This document shows positions 25,201-36,536 of a DNA stretch of 64,000 nt, piece by piece. The notes below the pieces were generated by a model, which was given only the letters and a program-made list of their open reading frames with translations, ran no database searches and was not told the origin of the DNA. The stretch is from positions 40,158,557 to 40,222,556 of the forward strand of contig JACMZG010001913.1 of the NCBI GenBank assembly GCA_018340805.1, read 5' to 3'. The translations under genes and the position numbers were made by a program. This stretch comes from Microvelia longipes. Its lineage: Eukaryota; Arthropoda; Insecta; Hemiptera; Veliidae. The first letter of the stretch is position 1; each line of letters starts with the position of its first letter.

Positions 25201-26758
25201 CTTGGCAATACCTTTCATAACATGGATAGAAAATATAAAGTATATAATAACCAAATAAAAATAAATTAAAGAATAAACAGTGGTTTGATTTTGATTAAAA
25301 ATTAATTCTACCCCAGAAAAACATTCTAACCCACAACACTGATTCTAACCCACAAACACTGACTCTAACCCACAAACACTGACTCTAACTCAACAAAAAG
25401 TGGCATCAGCATTCTTCTTCTCCCAGCTGCTTCAGCAATACCTCATTGTAAACTGACTTCAGCAACTCTGCCCCCATGCACTGACTCTATTAAAACATAT
25501 AATTTACCCCAAAAAAGTTTAATAATAACACAGACAAGCTTTTTATCTAAAAAAAATAGCTATTACGCATATTGATATTATTTAAAGTAAAAATAAAACA
25601 TTCCTCGTAAAAAGTAGGATGTGAATAAGCAACAATGAATGAGAAAATAATTATGTTACATATTGATGACTTAAATAGTTATATTTTAATAAGATCTTGA
25701 TCCCTAGCCTACCTAACCAAATTACTAACTGACTAAACCTAACTGAGTGAGCTCGTCCCTAACTGACCTAGTCCCAACTGAGTGTCTCTATCTATGCAAG
25801 CAAGCTTAACCACCCTTTCCTACAACTAACTGATTTAGGTCTTAATTAAAATATAACATTGAACTTAAAAAATAATATTTTATAGATTCGAACTCTACAA
25901 AGATTATAAAAACTGGCTTTATTAAAACAAAATAAAAAAACATAGCAAGAATTATTCTTATTTATTCATGTAGCATGGCTGTGTTATAAATTTAGAAAAT
26001 TGATTTTACCCCATAANCTTCACCAGCCCCCTAAACCCATATCTCCTAGCCCCTGCCCCTACCTAGGCTATAAAATTTAAGAATGATACTTACAAAAATA
26101 CTATGACAGAACTCCGGGGCTGGACTTCTCCCTCCATGTTTTTATTCTTGAATTCAGCTTGATCTGACTGCTTGTCTTCACTTTCCGAAGCTCAAGAGAC
26201 CCAGGTCTTGGAGACTTAAAACTTAAACAATTATTTGCCTTCAATGAAGGCAAAAAACTTTTGTTTGAAAGCTCCAATAATTATTCTATAATATAATCAT
26301 CATTTATTAAAAAAACAACTTTACTCTGAGATTCTTCGTCTAATCTACGCAAGCTTATTTTGCCTGCACTCAAGCTTTTTCTGAAATTAACAAATCAAGA
26401 CAAATTAAAACAAAAAGGCACATTTTGGTCATACAATAACATATTCAGCTTCGAAAGCTCCCTTACCCCACATTCCTAAATTTACTGTGATTGCTTTAGC
26501 CAATATTTCATCCAGCCTTCCAAACAGCCCCCTTAAAACCCAATTCCCTCAATTACTTGCATCATTGAAGCCACAATTATCATAGCAGCTTCACTGCCCC
26601 TTAAACCCCCCATTCTTAGGATTTATGTTTCTCTTCCATTGTTATCGGATAAACACAATAATAAAGAACAACACATTGATACTCATTAAAACTTACAGCT
26701 TTGACTCATTTCGTTTCTTCGATGGTCTCTTCAAACTATCTCTCATCTCTTCCGACAG
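22245..26758 (-). CDS. Candidate spliced exons, acidic/basic protein of unknown function
   Basis: Four short minus-strand segments have canonical splice sites and matching phases: 26758-26697 (LSEEMRDSLKRPSKKR...), 26380-26325 (KSLSAGKISLRRLDEESQ), 26190-26094 (SESEDKQSDQAEFKNKN...) and 22290-22245 (to a stop). Donors include two gtaagt sites at 26696 and 26093, and acceptors include pyrimidine-rich tracts such as ttttctttcag at 22291. The joined product is rich in Lys/Arg, Ser and Glu and contains no family I recognise. The 3' exon could also be read as MQDHSSFED plus stop in another phase. Upstream, an open stretch from an ATG at 26794 is broken by an in-frame TAG just before 26758. It may be the 3' half of the candidate gene at 33415-36564, because the phase at the donor at 33516 fits the acceptor before 26758. 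A decayed gene is possible. Confidence 0.3.
22326..22440. repeat. A/C-only low-complexity tract
   Basis: A run of about 20 A is followed by some 90 bases made almost only of A and C (cacaaacacaaccaacaac). It may be a degraded poly(A)-type tail or an assembly-polishing artefact. Confidence 0.6.
22440..22700 (+). repeat. Degenerate repeat with (c)ccctaaaccct motif, block 1
   Basis: Motifs such as agcccttaaaccctaattc, ccctagttcctaattt and gccccctaaaccctattcct recur at intervals of about 75-110 bases. The same motifs return at about 26010-26600 inside the introns of the candidate exons. This is a diverged satellite-like or duplicated intron sequence. Confidence 0.5.
22921..22950. mobile_element. 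Remnant end of the cagtggcgtagcc MITE
   Basis: ccccccctggctatgccc followed by atg matches the right end of the element at 19051-19433 with a few changes. The partner end was not found, so this is a truncated or decayed copy. Confidence 0.5.
22960..24740. other. AT-rich non-coding interval
   Basis: No supported exon. Several minus-strand gtaagt sites occur (for example near 23035, 23575 and 23655), but I found no matching acceptors with open frames. Probably an intron of the candidate minus-strand gene, if that gene is real. Confidence 0.4.
24745..25490 (+). repeat. cactgactctaa(cc) short repeats
   Basis: A 20-base unit cactgactctaacccacaaa is repeated three times at about 25337-25390. The phrase agcaactctgcccccat followed by cactgactcta occurs both at about 24752 and at about 25451. 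This suggests local duplication. Confidence 0.6.
26010..26600 (+). repeat. Degenerate repeat with (c)ccctaaaccct motif, block 2
   Basis: Same motif family as at 22440-22700, for example gccccctaaaccc near 26025 and gccccttaaacccccc near 26600. One unresolved base (N) lies at 26017. It flanks the candidate coding segments at 26094-26380. Confidence 0.5.
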
Positions 26759-27029
26759 CTATTGAAAGTCGTATAAAGAGAGATCTTCCAGCATCTTTGA
26801 AAGATCAAAAAAGAAACAAATTAATCACTAGATGGAGGCACACAATAAACAAGTGGGTTTCTTAAAATTCACCCAAAAAAAAAATGTCACAATTTCAAAA
26901 ACTATAAAGAAACTTACTATGAAATTAGTCGAGTCATTCTACAACCAAGTTTATTTTGCCCCCACTATCTTGGTGTTTGTTCTGAGACAGACAAGAAGGG
27001 AAAATTTATTTTCTTCCTACCCATCAAAG

Positions 27030-27885
27030 TAATTCTACAGCCGTGGCCATTCGTAAATTTACTGTTCATCACACGTTTTTTCACTGTGGCAATAAAAACC
27101 TAATTTGAAGAACAAATAAATTTAATATAATAGAACTACACAGGCATAAGCACTGTTTATGAGTGCTCCATTAAGAGTTTTCTATAAAGAATATGCCGGT
27201 TAGTAAAGTAAAAACATACAAACAATTATAACTGCCGTATTATACCTAATTGCGCTTTTAACAATTTTATTACTTTCAATAAAATTCGTTTAAACCAATT
27301 GCTTATGGGTGGGAGTAGTGCTTGTAGGTGTCCTGTCATTCATCCGCTACATGGTGTTATTCACAGACTTCACATGGATACTCAACACTATTCATTTTCT
27401 TTCTTAGTTATTAGCGACCCTCGGAATATCAATAAACGTCTAATTTTTAAAGACTCGGGGACGACTTGCTTCAGCAAGCGCCTGCCTTTAAAAATATTTA
27501 GAACCTTAAAATTGATATTTGCCTTAAACTATGGAGAAATTTGTTTAATGTCAAATGAAATCCTATTGAAAAAAAAGCGATAAAAATAATATCGAATATA
27601 TCAGATATTATTGGTTGCTTATTCATCAAATTTTAGACTTAAGATTCGGCAAAGTTTTATAGAAAGTACCCTGAAAATGGACTAACACCCACCCTAAAAC
27701 TGGGGCCAACACACCATGTGTTCCTGCACATATATAAAATCCACAAATCATCTTCCTACCTAACCTACCCCGGGAAACCAATGGTTATTACCATCGCCCA
27801 AGGTTCAATTTACGGCCTGACATGTCGATGAAACTTGTGGATATATAAGGAGATAAGTGAGTCATAACCCCTGAGTCCCTAACGG
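27030..27885. other. Non-coding interval
   Basis: No gene supported. A short hairpin-like ttgcttcagcaagc lies near 27468. The less AT-rich stretch 27660-27880 leads into the inverted-repeat complex. Confidence 0.4.
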
Positions 27886-28315
27886 TGTGTAACCTTTATC
27901 CAACAGGTACTCATCTGATGTTTTTACATGACTATTTTACTCTGGTGAGTGGTGGGGAAACAAATTCAGGTACAAACATCAGATGAATAAAGTTACACTT
28001 ATCGCGCCCCTATTTCAAGATTTTTTCAGGTTATGCTGTATTGTTTTTGTTGTTATTTGTCGGGTTTGTTTTTTTAGTACACATTTTTAAGTTTTAATTT
28101 GTTGATGTGATTACAAACTAGACATATAAACATATGAAATCAAGAAGATTGATTTATCGGAAGAAAACAAGTGTGGTTTGTTCAATTTTTCTGAAATAAA
28201 TACGGTAGTCAAATCTACCCGTCTTTCGTGTTACATTTTGCACTCGTTTTTTTGGTGTTTGTTACTATTATGACTTCTTTTAAGATAATTTATCTTAATT
28301 ATTTGTATTCAAGGA

Positions 28316-29925
28316 CAAGGTAATTTCTTTATACTGAAAGAAGTATGTATATCAGCATTTGTGATATGGAAAATTAGTTAACTTCGTAGATAAGTTGCTC
28401 AATCACTCTCTGTGCTTTGTGCCGTGCATAATTAAGTGAAATGTCAATATCTTCTATTCATTTTTATAATCTAGAAGACGTTCATCCTAGATTTTGGTTA
28501 ACTGATAAAGGATCATAGAGACATTGGCACAAGTTGAATGAACTTCATTATGCATAATAAGTACTGTTGTAAAGATGTCAATGTAAGTACGTTCACACAC
28601 ACTTTAGATCCGCGTATCGTATAGAGTGCGATCTCTCAATACGATAATTCAAGCTGAATGAACCATGCTGAGGGGATCCGATCGCATACGCTAGAACTAA
28701 GGAGATGGAATCTAAATGTCATTTACTCAATTTATGTTAAAAACCAAATAATTCGTCAATCCAATTTGGCCAATTTCGTCAACTGCTGCAAGAGAAACCC
28801 CACCTAGGAAATAAACAAAGCAAAATGCCAACTGCTACATCTGGGATTTTGTTCCATCATTTGACATTTGTCTTCATTGATGGCTCCACCTATGTTCATG
28901 TCCCACTCTGTGCGTTACGTCTAACTCTCAGGGCACCGACAGAGCCTTGAACTCACTTGTGACCTTTAATTAAATCCCAAAGAATATATGTGAGTATTTA
29001 CCAAGACGATTGGTCCTCTCTTACCACCATCATGCTTGATAACTTGTTTATACTGAAAGAAGTATGTATATCAGCATTTGTGTTATGGAAAATTAGTAAC
29101 TTGGTAGATAAGTTGCACAAGTCACTTCTGTGACTTGTGAATGAACTTCATGCATAAATAAGTACTGTTGTAAGATGTCAATGTCATTTACTCAATTATG
29201 TTAAAAACCAATAATTATCAATATACTAACTGTGCGAGAGACACCTAGGAAATGTCAACAAGGAAATGCAATACTACATCTAAGATTTGTTCCATCATTC
29301 GACATTGTCTTCATTGATGGCTCCACATATTGTCATGCCCCACTCCTGTTTCGTTACGTCTAACTCTTCAGGTCACCGACAGAGCCTGAACTCACTGTGA
29401 CCTTTAATTAAAATCCCAAAGAATAATAATGTGAAGTATTTACCAGAGACGATTGGTCCTCTCTTACCCACATCATGCTTGACAAGTAAAAACATGTATC
29501 ATTTGATACTACCGAGTTTTGAAAAAACATGAATAACTCGCACAATATACAATGTGAGAGAGACACATAAGAAATGTAACAAGCAAAAATGCAATGCTAC
29601 AAATTATCTGTGTTTAAAAACGATGACTATTCTAATTTCATACTTCATGACTCATATCAACTTCACAAGTGCGAAGCGATGCCCCACCTCAAGAAAGTCA
29701 AGTTTCATTACGGTGAAGCCTTCAAGAGCATCAGTCGCAGCCCTCATGCAACTGTAGCCAAAATATTTTTATTCTTAAATAGGATTCATTATACTTGTAT
29801 TAAACTTTTCTTTTATTGTTAAATTTATATTATAATAAACTTTAGTTAAATTGATTCTTTTGTTTTATTTTAGATTCTGTATGAACAACCACCAATTAGG
29901 CGGTTTGTTATACAGGCGTCAGGGT
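28316..29925 (+). repeat. Repeat family R, plus-oriented arm with internal duplication
   Basis: The phrase tactgaaagaagtatgtata occurs at about 28332 and again at about 29050, and the phrase ctctcttacc near 29017 and 29461, so the arm contains a partial tandem duplication. The second copy continues to a terminal hairpin (ctgtatgaacaac/gtttgttatacag) at 29878-29917. Other copies are the inverse at 31427-32490 and the plus copy at 37350-38290. A conserved open patch (HLKK.KFH) appears in the copies, but frameshifts differ, so no protein is claimed. Confidence 0.7.
28584..28714 (+). mobile_element. Nested 131-bp insertion in family R
   Basis: Relative to the duplicate at about 29177 (gatgtcaatgtcatttact), this copy is interrupted by 131 bases flanked by aatg on both sides, a filled-site/empty-site pair in one locus. 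The insert starts taagtacgttcacac and its end (cgctagaactaaggag) resembles 54655-54775, a second copy of the same short element. Confidence 0.6.
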
Positions 29926-29938
29926 ATGACTGAAGTAG

Positions 29939-29992
29939 ACTGAAGTCTACTTCAATAGGGGTCAGGGTGACCCTATTGAAGTAGACTTCAGT
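29939..29992. repeat. Perfect 22-bp hairpin
   Basis: actgaagtctacttcaatag plus gg at 29939-29960 is perfectly inverted at 29971-29992, with a 10-base loop. It lies at the inner end of the plus arm of the complex. Such a perfect stem in diverged surroundings suggests recent origin or gene-conversion upkeep. Confidence 0.85.
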
Positions 29993-30289
29993 TGATTCAA
30001 ATAAACTCAAGTAACTTAATATATAATGTTATTCCATCGGGTACAAGACGAATAAGTTAACTTGAATAAAATATTGGCTGGCCCAAGTTAATCATTTTGA
30101 CTAGTTTGAATTTAAAATGACTTATTATGTCAGCTTGTACCAACACATATTTCAAATTAAATCTACTTAAGTCAGCTTGAATCGACCCAAGTCAGCTTAT
30201 ATTGATTAAGTCGAATCAAATTGAATTGATCGATTTTTGCTTATCATTATACATAAAATTGGAGGAATCATCTCAATTTTCTTCTGAGA

Positions 30290-30660
30290 CTTTTTTTATG
30301 TTCAGTAAGTTTATAGTATAGTATTGCACATTTCTAACAATATAAAATATCAAATTGAAATTTAGATGCTACTAGAATTCATAATGTTCTACCACAAAAA
30401 GATTTAGACTGAAAAAGGATCAGTCATACCTACTGTAATCAAATGCAGATGGCTTCCTGTGGATACAGTAATTGTCATTTTGTAGTTTGTGATATATAAC
30501 CCTCTCAAATAATTAAAGTCTTTATAAATAAAATCTGGCAAAGAGGAAGCTGCCATGAACTATGATTGAATTACATTAGACAAGTCATACCTCAAGTTTC
30601 AATTAAATTTGCTATACCCGCAAATAGAAAACACGGTATTTCTATTACCCTAAAATAGTA
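30290..30660 (+). repeat. Spacer direct repeat, copy 1
   Basis: About 350 bases (including gatgctactagaattca and gcagatggcttc) recur in the same orientation at 31005-31345 with scattered small deletions. The copies lie between the inverted arms. Confidence 0.8.
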
Positions 30661-31004
30661 ATAATAATGCCTGTTTAGATTTATAAAGTCTATGCCTCAT
30701 ATAAAATCGATTTAAAAAAGTCAATTTGGCACATCACTATTTTTTATTTCTCATTGAAAGATCTGTTTATCTACAATTAAAATCCCCACACTCCGGCTTT
30801 GCCTTGTGGGCTTCCTTGGTATACTTTTGTGTTTACCTTGTTTTGTATTCTTTTTTCTTTTGTATGTATACTTGTAAATAAAGGAATTGTTAAAAAAAAA
30901 CAGACTTATATTACCCAATTTTTTCTACAATTTTAAACAGCCTCATGATTGATATCTACCCTATTTATCAGTATAGAAAAAAATGGAGGAATCGTCAGGT
31001 AAGT

Positions 31005-31345
31005 ATTGCATTTGTTGTATTAGTATGTATTGCACATGTCTAACATTATAAAATTATCAAATTGAATTTAGATGCTACTAGAATTCACAATGTTTTACCA
31101 TTGAAACATTTAGACTGAAAAAAGGATTCAGTCATACCTATTGTAATCAAATGCAGATGGCTTCTGTGGATACAGTAATTGTCTTTTGCAGTTTGTGATA
31201 TAACCCTTCAATAATTGAAGAGTCTTTATAAATAAACCTGGCGAAGAGGATGCTGCCATGAACTAAAAATGTAAATTACATTAGAAGTCATATCTAAGTT
31301 TCATTAAAATATACTATACCTGCAAGTAGAAACACTGGGTATCTT
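31005..31345 (+). repeat. Spacer direct repeat, copy 2
   Basis: Second copy of the 30290-30660 repeat. Just before it, at 30984-31002, atggaggaatcgtcag|gtaagt looks like a small coding start followed by a donor, and a related phrase (ttggaggaatcatc) precedes copy 1, so a promoter or first exon may have been duplicated. This is unproven. Confidence 0.75.
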
Positions 31346-31426
31346 TCATCCTGAGAACTCTGGAACCACAGATGTGATACCTCTCTCAATTCAAAAAATG
31401 AGAAACACTATTAATGAACACAAATA

Positions 31427-32490
31427 TTTATCACAAATTTGTATGCTGGTCTGCCCTGACACTAATGGACAGCTCAGTTAGTATGTGTCTGACTGCACAA
31501 AGCTCAAGCTAAGGTAAATCAGATCTAATGATTAAGGGTTGTTCAGGCATCTGTATGACAAACCCCTTTCTAAACTGGTGATGTCATACAGAAGTTAAAT
31601 AAAAGAATCAAATTTACTAAATGTTATTTTTAATAAAAAACTTTAACAATAAAAGAAAAGTTTAATACACAGTATAAATCCTATTTAAGAATAAAGTATT
31701 TGACTACAGTCACATGATGGTTGGACTGACGCTCTTGAAGCTTCACCGTAATGGAACTGACTTTCTTGAGTGGGCATCGCTTCGCACTGTGAAGTTGATA
31801 TGAGTCATGAAGTATGAAATTAGAATATCATCTTTTAAACACAGATAATTTGTAGCATTGCATTTGCTTGTTTACATTCTTTATGTGTCTCTCTCACATT
31901 TATTTAATTGTGCGGAGTATTCATTTGTTTTTCCCAAAAAACATGTAATCAAATGATACATGTTTACTTGTCAAGCATGATGGTGGTAAGAGAGGACCAA
32001 TCGTCTCTGGTAAATACTTCACATTATATTCTTTGGGATTTTAATTAAAGGTCACAGTGAGTTCGGCTCTGTCGGTGACCTGAAGAGTTAGACGGTAACG
32101 AAACAGAGTGGGGCATGACAATATGTGGAGCCATCAATGAAGACAAATGTCGAATGATGGAACAAATCTTAGATGTAGTATTGCATTTCCTTGTTACATT
32201 TCTAGGTGTCTCTCGCACAGTTATATTGTATATTGATTGGAATTATTGGGGTTTTTAACATAAATTGAGTAAATGACATTGACATCTTACAACAGTACTT
32301 ATTTAGGTACATACAAGTCACAGAAGTGACTTGTGCAACTTATCTACGAAGTTACTAATTTTCCATACCACAAATGCTGATATACATACTTCTTTCAGTA
32401 TAAACAAATTACCTTGTCGTTGAAAACAAATAAATATAAGATATTATCTTAAAAAATAAGTCAATAATAGTGACAAAAACACCAGAAACA
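31427..32490 (-). repeat. Repeat family R, minus-oriented arm
   Basis: An inverted, diverged copy of 29041-29925. Reading the minus strand it contains the same sequence of landmarks: tactgaaagaagtatgtata, gaggtgggcat-type and the terminal ctgtatgac/gtcatacag hairpin near 31553-31595. Past the hairpin it continues to share sequence with the copy at 37350-38290, showing that the family is longer than the plus arm. Confidence 0.75.
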
Positions 32491-33414
32491 AACGAGTGCA
32501 AAATGTAAACACAAAAACATTACATTTGACTACCGTATTTAATTTCAGGAAAATCGAACAAACCACACTTATTTTCTTTTCTTCCAATAATATAGATGTC
32601 CAACTTTCGGTTTCAAACATTCAACACTTAAATAAAACGAATACAATAATACAAAGTTTAACAGAAGTTGAATCAGTCCTAAGTCTAGAGATTTTAAGTT
32701 TAAAAAAAAAATAACTTTTTAAATAAACAAGCGCGAAAGAAGGTAATGTTAGGTTATGATTAGAGGCATCACCTGGGACCACCTCGCCGAGGTGGTGAGC
32801 TAGATCTTCCGCCGCTGAGGAACTTTTCCCGCTCTGAGTGACCTTGATGAATAAAATCAACACCCATCTGGTACTCATCAGATGTTTTCAACTCATCAGA
32901 TGCGTACCTGATGGATAAAGTTACACACCGTAACCTACCCGCCGCGCCTAACCATGAAAAAATATTCGGCTTAAACAACGGTCATGAATCAAATACCTCC
33001 TAAAAAGAAGTGACGGGTGCTGATCAGAAGGTTTTTATTATGATTTATAAAGTATAAGCGATTTTATTAGAAAAATAACAAAGCATGAAGTTAATAACTT
33101 TTTATCAGTTACTGCAGTGAAATTTAGACATTTGACTTAAAACCGGAAACATTCTGAACAAGCCAATGGGTTAGTTGTTTCAGTAAATAAGTATAGTGTT
33201 TAAAAGAAATACAAATAGCCAAAATAGAAAGTGTACATATTTAATTTTTTTATCTAACTAGTTTAATTACAACAATATGAAATTTATAATCACTCAACTA
33301 ACTGATCACAAACAGTTAAAAGCTACAAAATTTAAAACAGATATCAGCGCTAGCGATGACCACTGCCGACAACAGCCTAGTTCAAAGACTGTCGTACCAA
33401 ACAAAACAACAATG

Positions 33415-36400
33415 TTACCAAAATATCATTAAGAGGACACTATGCCTCGGGTCGGGGCTATAGGCAGTTACAATCACTACGTCACTCCCCACAGCCCCCA
33501 CAAAAGCGTGACTTACAGTATTTATGCTAAACATTGTGTCTGAGTCCAGCCCACAATCCCAAAACCAGGCAATCCCGACAGTGACCACCTTAGATAATAT
33601 CCATACTACAGTGTATGTGGTTTTAAATAAATAACGAACCAATTCGGCGTCCTCTTGAAGATCTTGTAGGCCTAGGCAGGGTCCGATAAAACCAAGACTA
33701 AAAGGGTTAGTGTCAATTGGTTAGATTCGGAACCCTGATTACTTATCTTTAAACTGAAGGCGATCCCCACGGAGGAAGATCTCAGCGAAGGTTGACACAG
33801 AAAAGCGAAGCAGGAGCAAAATCCGATCCTGCAACAAAATAATCTCAATGAATTTTTATAAAAATAACAAAAATATAAAAAGGGTAGGACAAGAGGAAAC
33901 TTACTTCACTACTCTCTTTAATTACCTAAAGATATAAATAAGTATTTATTGATACTTTAGATAGTACATAATTACTATTCCAAATATATTAAGAACCATT
34001 CCAGGCTAAGCAAAGCAAAATTTCTCTCCAACTTTTAAGTTTATAAATTTTAAAATAATTAAAGAATATAAATATAAGCAGTTCCCTCATTGCAGTCTTG
34101 GTCGTCTATATCACACATTAGTGTCTAGCGAAACAAAATACAGGGCAGAGTGTTGTACCTTGAGGAGTGCACAGAATATCTGTGGGGTCTAAAAACCCTT
34201 ACTAGAGTATAAATAAACCAAGTGGAAAAACCAATGAGAATTTTTTGTGAAACATGGCATGTAGTTCACATTTTGTCCACAAGGGAGTGGGCTCAAATTT
34301 TCCCAGATCCCCACGTAGCCTCAGCACTTTTCGTGGCAGGATTCTACGTTGTATCGAAACTTGATAACCTCGACACTTTTAACTGAACCATGTGTTGATT
34401 TTTCGTCTTGTTTTGTATCGACACTTGAATGTCAAGACATGTAAGTGTCGATACAATGTAGATCCTGCCAGGGTCAAAATATTAAAAGTAAAATATTTCC
34501 AGCCCTTACGGGTGGGTCTCTCTATCTGTCGAGGCATCGTTAAACCAAGACATGTGTCAATGTAACAGAGTTAGTACAGGACGACAAATATATGTCATAT
34601 GACACCCCTGTCCTGATTCTATGCAAGATTGACACCTTAATAGTGTCAGGGCTTTATAGTGTCAGTACCCTAGTACAGTAGTTGTCGATTAAACATAGAA
34701 TCCTGTCGGGGTATAAATATTAAAAATAAATATTTCCATCTCCAAAGATGAAAATATTTTATTTTTAATATTAATACCCGATAGGTTCTACGTTTAATCG
34801 ACACTTGAATGTCTTGACACACCGTAACATCTACACAAATGGTTCAATTAAAAGGGTCGAAGTTATCAAGTGTAGATAAAAAGTAGAACCGTGCCATGAA
34901 AAGTGTCAAGACATCATGATGTCGAGACTATGTGGCTAGCGGGAGACTCCGAGATCTACCCAAATTTTCCTAAGGCGCAACCATCTTGTGTACCTTTTGT
35001 AAATGTAAACAAACTATTTTGCAGTACTAGACATTATTGTTTTTAATTTTTTACCATAGCGATATATAACTAGAGGTTAAATAATCAAGGAAATAGTATT
35101 ATCAAAACAGTTTCTCTTTTAATGATTGTAACAAATATTTCACAGTTCACAGAATTTAATACAAATGTTATAAATCAGTACGTTCATATTAATGTTAGAA
35201 ACCATAGAGATTATATACTAGAGGGGGCATAGCCTATCTCAATACATTGAGAGGCCTCAAACTTCTTTTTGGGGCTCTGTGTAACCTTATTAAAACCTCC
35301 TGCAAAAGTTAATTAAGATTATAATAAATCATATGTTTTTGGCTTACCGGACATTATTTGTGTTAATATTTCATTAATATTAAAACCATGCCATTATCTG
35401 TGTAATTTAATATAGTACCTCGCGTCTACACGATGCGTTTAGGTTGAACACCAGGTAGAATCCTCGACACTGATTTTACTCCGTGTAAACGGGGGTTGAA
35501 CACATCGTGTAGACGAGGTGTGTTACTATAATTTTGTTCTGTTTATTTGATTATATTGAAAGTCGAAGATAGGTTATTTTTTTGGTGATTCAAAATCAAT
35601 ATAGTTTTAGTCTCTTTGTTCAAAATTCAACCAATAGGGCCCCTCAAGCAATAACATATCTATGGATTTTTATATTTTTGAGCCAGCAAACAGCTCGAAT
35701 TTTTTACATGTGTCTACACGCATTTTTTACTTCGTCCACACGCGGGGTTTGGCAGGGCAGGTTTCAGCCCCAACTTTTTACACGGTATTTTTCACCGTAA
35801 AAATGAGATTCAGGGTTAAACCCCGTGTTCATTCCCGTTCACACGACAACTGAGGGGGGGGGGGGAGTTAAACCCCCTGCCTAACCCCGCATCTGAACAA
35901 AGTAAGTATAGGAGATTCCCTACTTGGTTTATATTTATATTACTTTTGTTAAAAATTAATCCCTTAAAAGGGACTTTAGTTACCTATGTTATAGTAATAG
36001 CATAAGTAATAGGTTATAGTAATAGTTGCAGTTATAGGTAATAGTAATATAATAGTGCTTGTATTAGATTACGTTATAGTGCCTGTATATCGTATATATA
36101 CAGGCACTCTAGGTTACGTTAGCAAGAGTTATAGGCTTAGGTTATAGGTTAAATAGTACGAGTTATTGGTTACTTGTAATAATAGGAATAGTAATAAGAC
36201 GTAGTATTAGTACTAACAGGTATAGAGCTAACAATTATATTAGTATCAATAGTTACAGAAGTAACATTTATGCGAGTTATATTAGTAATTTAATGTTTAT
36301 AGCAAAGAGAATAATAGTAAATGGTAATGAAAATAAAAATATTCAAAATGGCTAAAAAATTCAATGTAAAAAATATCGTACTTATATATTGCGATTTATT

Positions 36401-36513
36401 GTTTTATTTAATTATGCAAAATATTTAATGATTCTAGTTAAACTTTAAATAAATTGAAAGGTATATGGATTAAAACGAATAACAAAATAAAATTTTAAAC
36501 TTACTTCATTCAT
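33415..36513 (-). CDS. Candidate spliced gene, hydrophobic protein of unknown function
   Basis: Three minus-strand segments join in frame. 36513-36505 encodes Met-Asn-Glu and ends at a gtaagt donor. 33828-33743 (DRILLLLRFSVSTFAEIFLR...) follows a ttttgttgcag acceptor. 33697 to the stop at 33415 follows cccttttag after a 45-base intron. The 125-residue product has three hydrophobic stretches, including YTVVWILSKVVTVGIAWFW. An optional 21-base exon (33925-33905) is also in phase. AATAAA signals at 33068-33063 and 33039-33034 lie about 350 bases past the stop. A perfect gtaagt donor at 33516 could instead carry transcription on to 26758. No family is recognised; a fragment of an insect multi-pass membrane protein is only a guess. 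Intron 1 (2.7 kb) is full of inverted-repeat elements. Confidence 0.33.
34308..34945. mobile_element. Nested foldback element, about 640 bp
   Basis: Outer arms pair cttttcgtggcaggattcta (34327) with the inverse near 34880-34905, and cttgataacctcgacac with the inverse near 34857-34872. Inside sit two more stems: a perfect 14-bp hairpin (34423-34456, arms ttgtatcgacactt) and a long palindrome (34685-34801). The repeated word tcgacactt or aagtgtcga occurs at least six times. This is a foldback transposon built from several inverted units and has no protein. Confidence 0.75.
34685..34801. repeat. 117-bp near-perfect palindrome
   Basis: tcgattaaacatagaatcct at the left end pairs with aggttctacgtttaatcga at the right end, and the stem continues almost to the centre (ccatctcc/aaagatg). 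It forms the core of the foldback element. Confidence 0.85.
35218..35646 (+). mobile_element. ctagagggg MITE, copy 1 (interrupted)
   Basis: It begins ctagagggggcatagcctat and ends accaatagggcccctcaag. The intact relative is at 38476-38765. The internal block ttgttctgtttatttgat is shared by both copies. A 101-bp element (35418-35518) is inserted in the middle of this copy. Confidence 0.7.
35418..35518. mobile_element. 101-bp nested inverted-repeat element
   Basis: cctcgcgtctacacgatg at the left is matched by the inverse catcgtgtagacgagg at the right, with a second pair of gttgaacac words inside. It is absent from the sister MITE at 38476-38765, so it inserted after that family spread. Confidence 0.7.
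35700..35900. other. GC-richer patch with inverted motifs and a G run
   Basis: It contains tgtctacacgc and gtccacacgc words like the arms of the 35418-35518 element, gttaaaccccgtg and gttaaaccccctg, and a G run of about 15. Probably a decayed relative of the nested element. No gene is seen. Confidence 0.35.
35960..36300 (+). repeat. Degenerate gttatagtaatag microsatellite-like tract
   Basis: Variants of gttatagtaata(g) occur over and over without fixed phase. It contains the second copy of the short cctgtat hairpin (36080-36112). Confidence 0.6.
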
Positions 36514-36536
36514 CGGACATTCCGCTCTGCAGAAGG

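Larger units (their letters stand above)
27886..32935. mobile_element. About 5-kb inverted-repeat complex
   Basis: The left edge begins cggtgtgtaacctttatcc and the right edge ends with the inverse ggataaagttacacaccg. Just outside are taa on the left and taa on the right. Inside, a plus-oriented arm (28316-29925) and a minus-oriented arm (31427-32490) are diverged copies of the same sequence, separated by about 1.5 kb that itself contains a direct repeat. The left edge also holds a local inverted copy (27886-27996). No intact transposase is present. A DNA-transposon or foldback origin is inferred. The 3-bp taa duplication would fit PIF/Harbinger but is too short to be decisive. Confidence 0.55.

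Noticed and set aside
26925..27005. Extra minus-strand exon before the candidate exons (acceptor ctgtctcag, donor gtaagt)
   Set aside because: All three frames contain stops, although the sequence resembles the 26325-26380 exon (GKINL versus GKISL). Kept only as a possible decayed duplicate.
35582..35853. Two overlapping plus-strand frames of 63-72 codons
   Set aside because: They run across the end of the ctagagggg MITE and a G-run patch. No coding signals.
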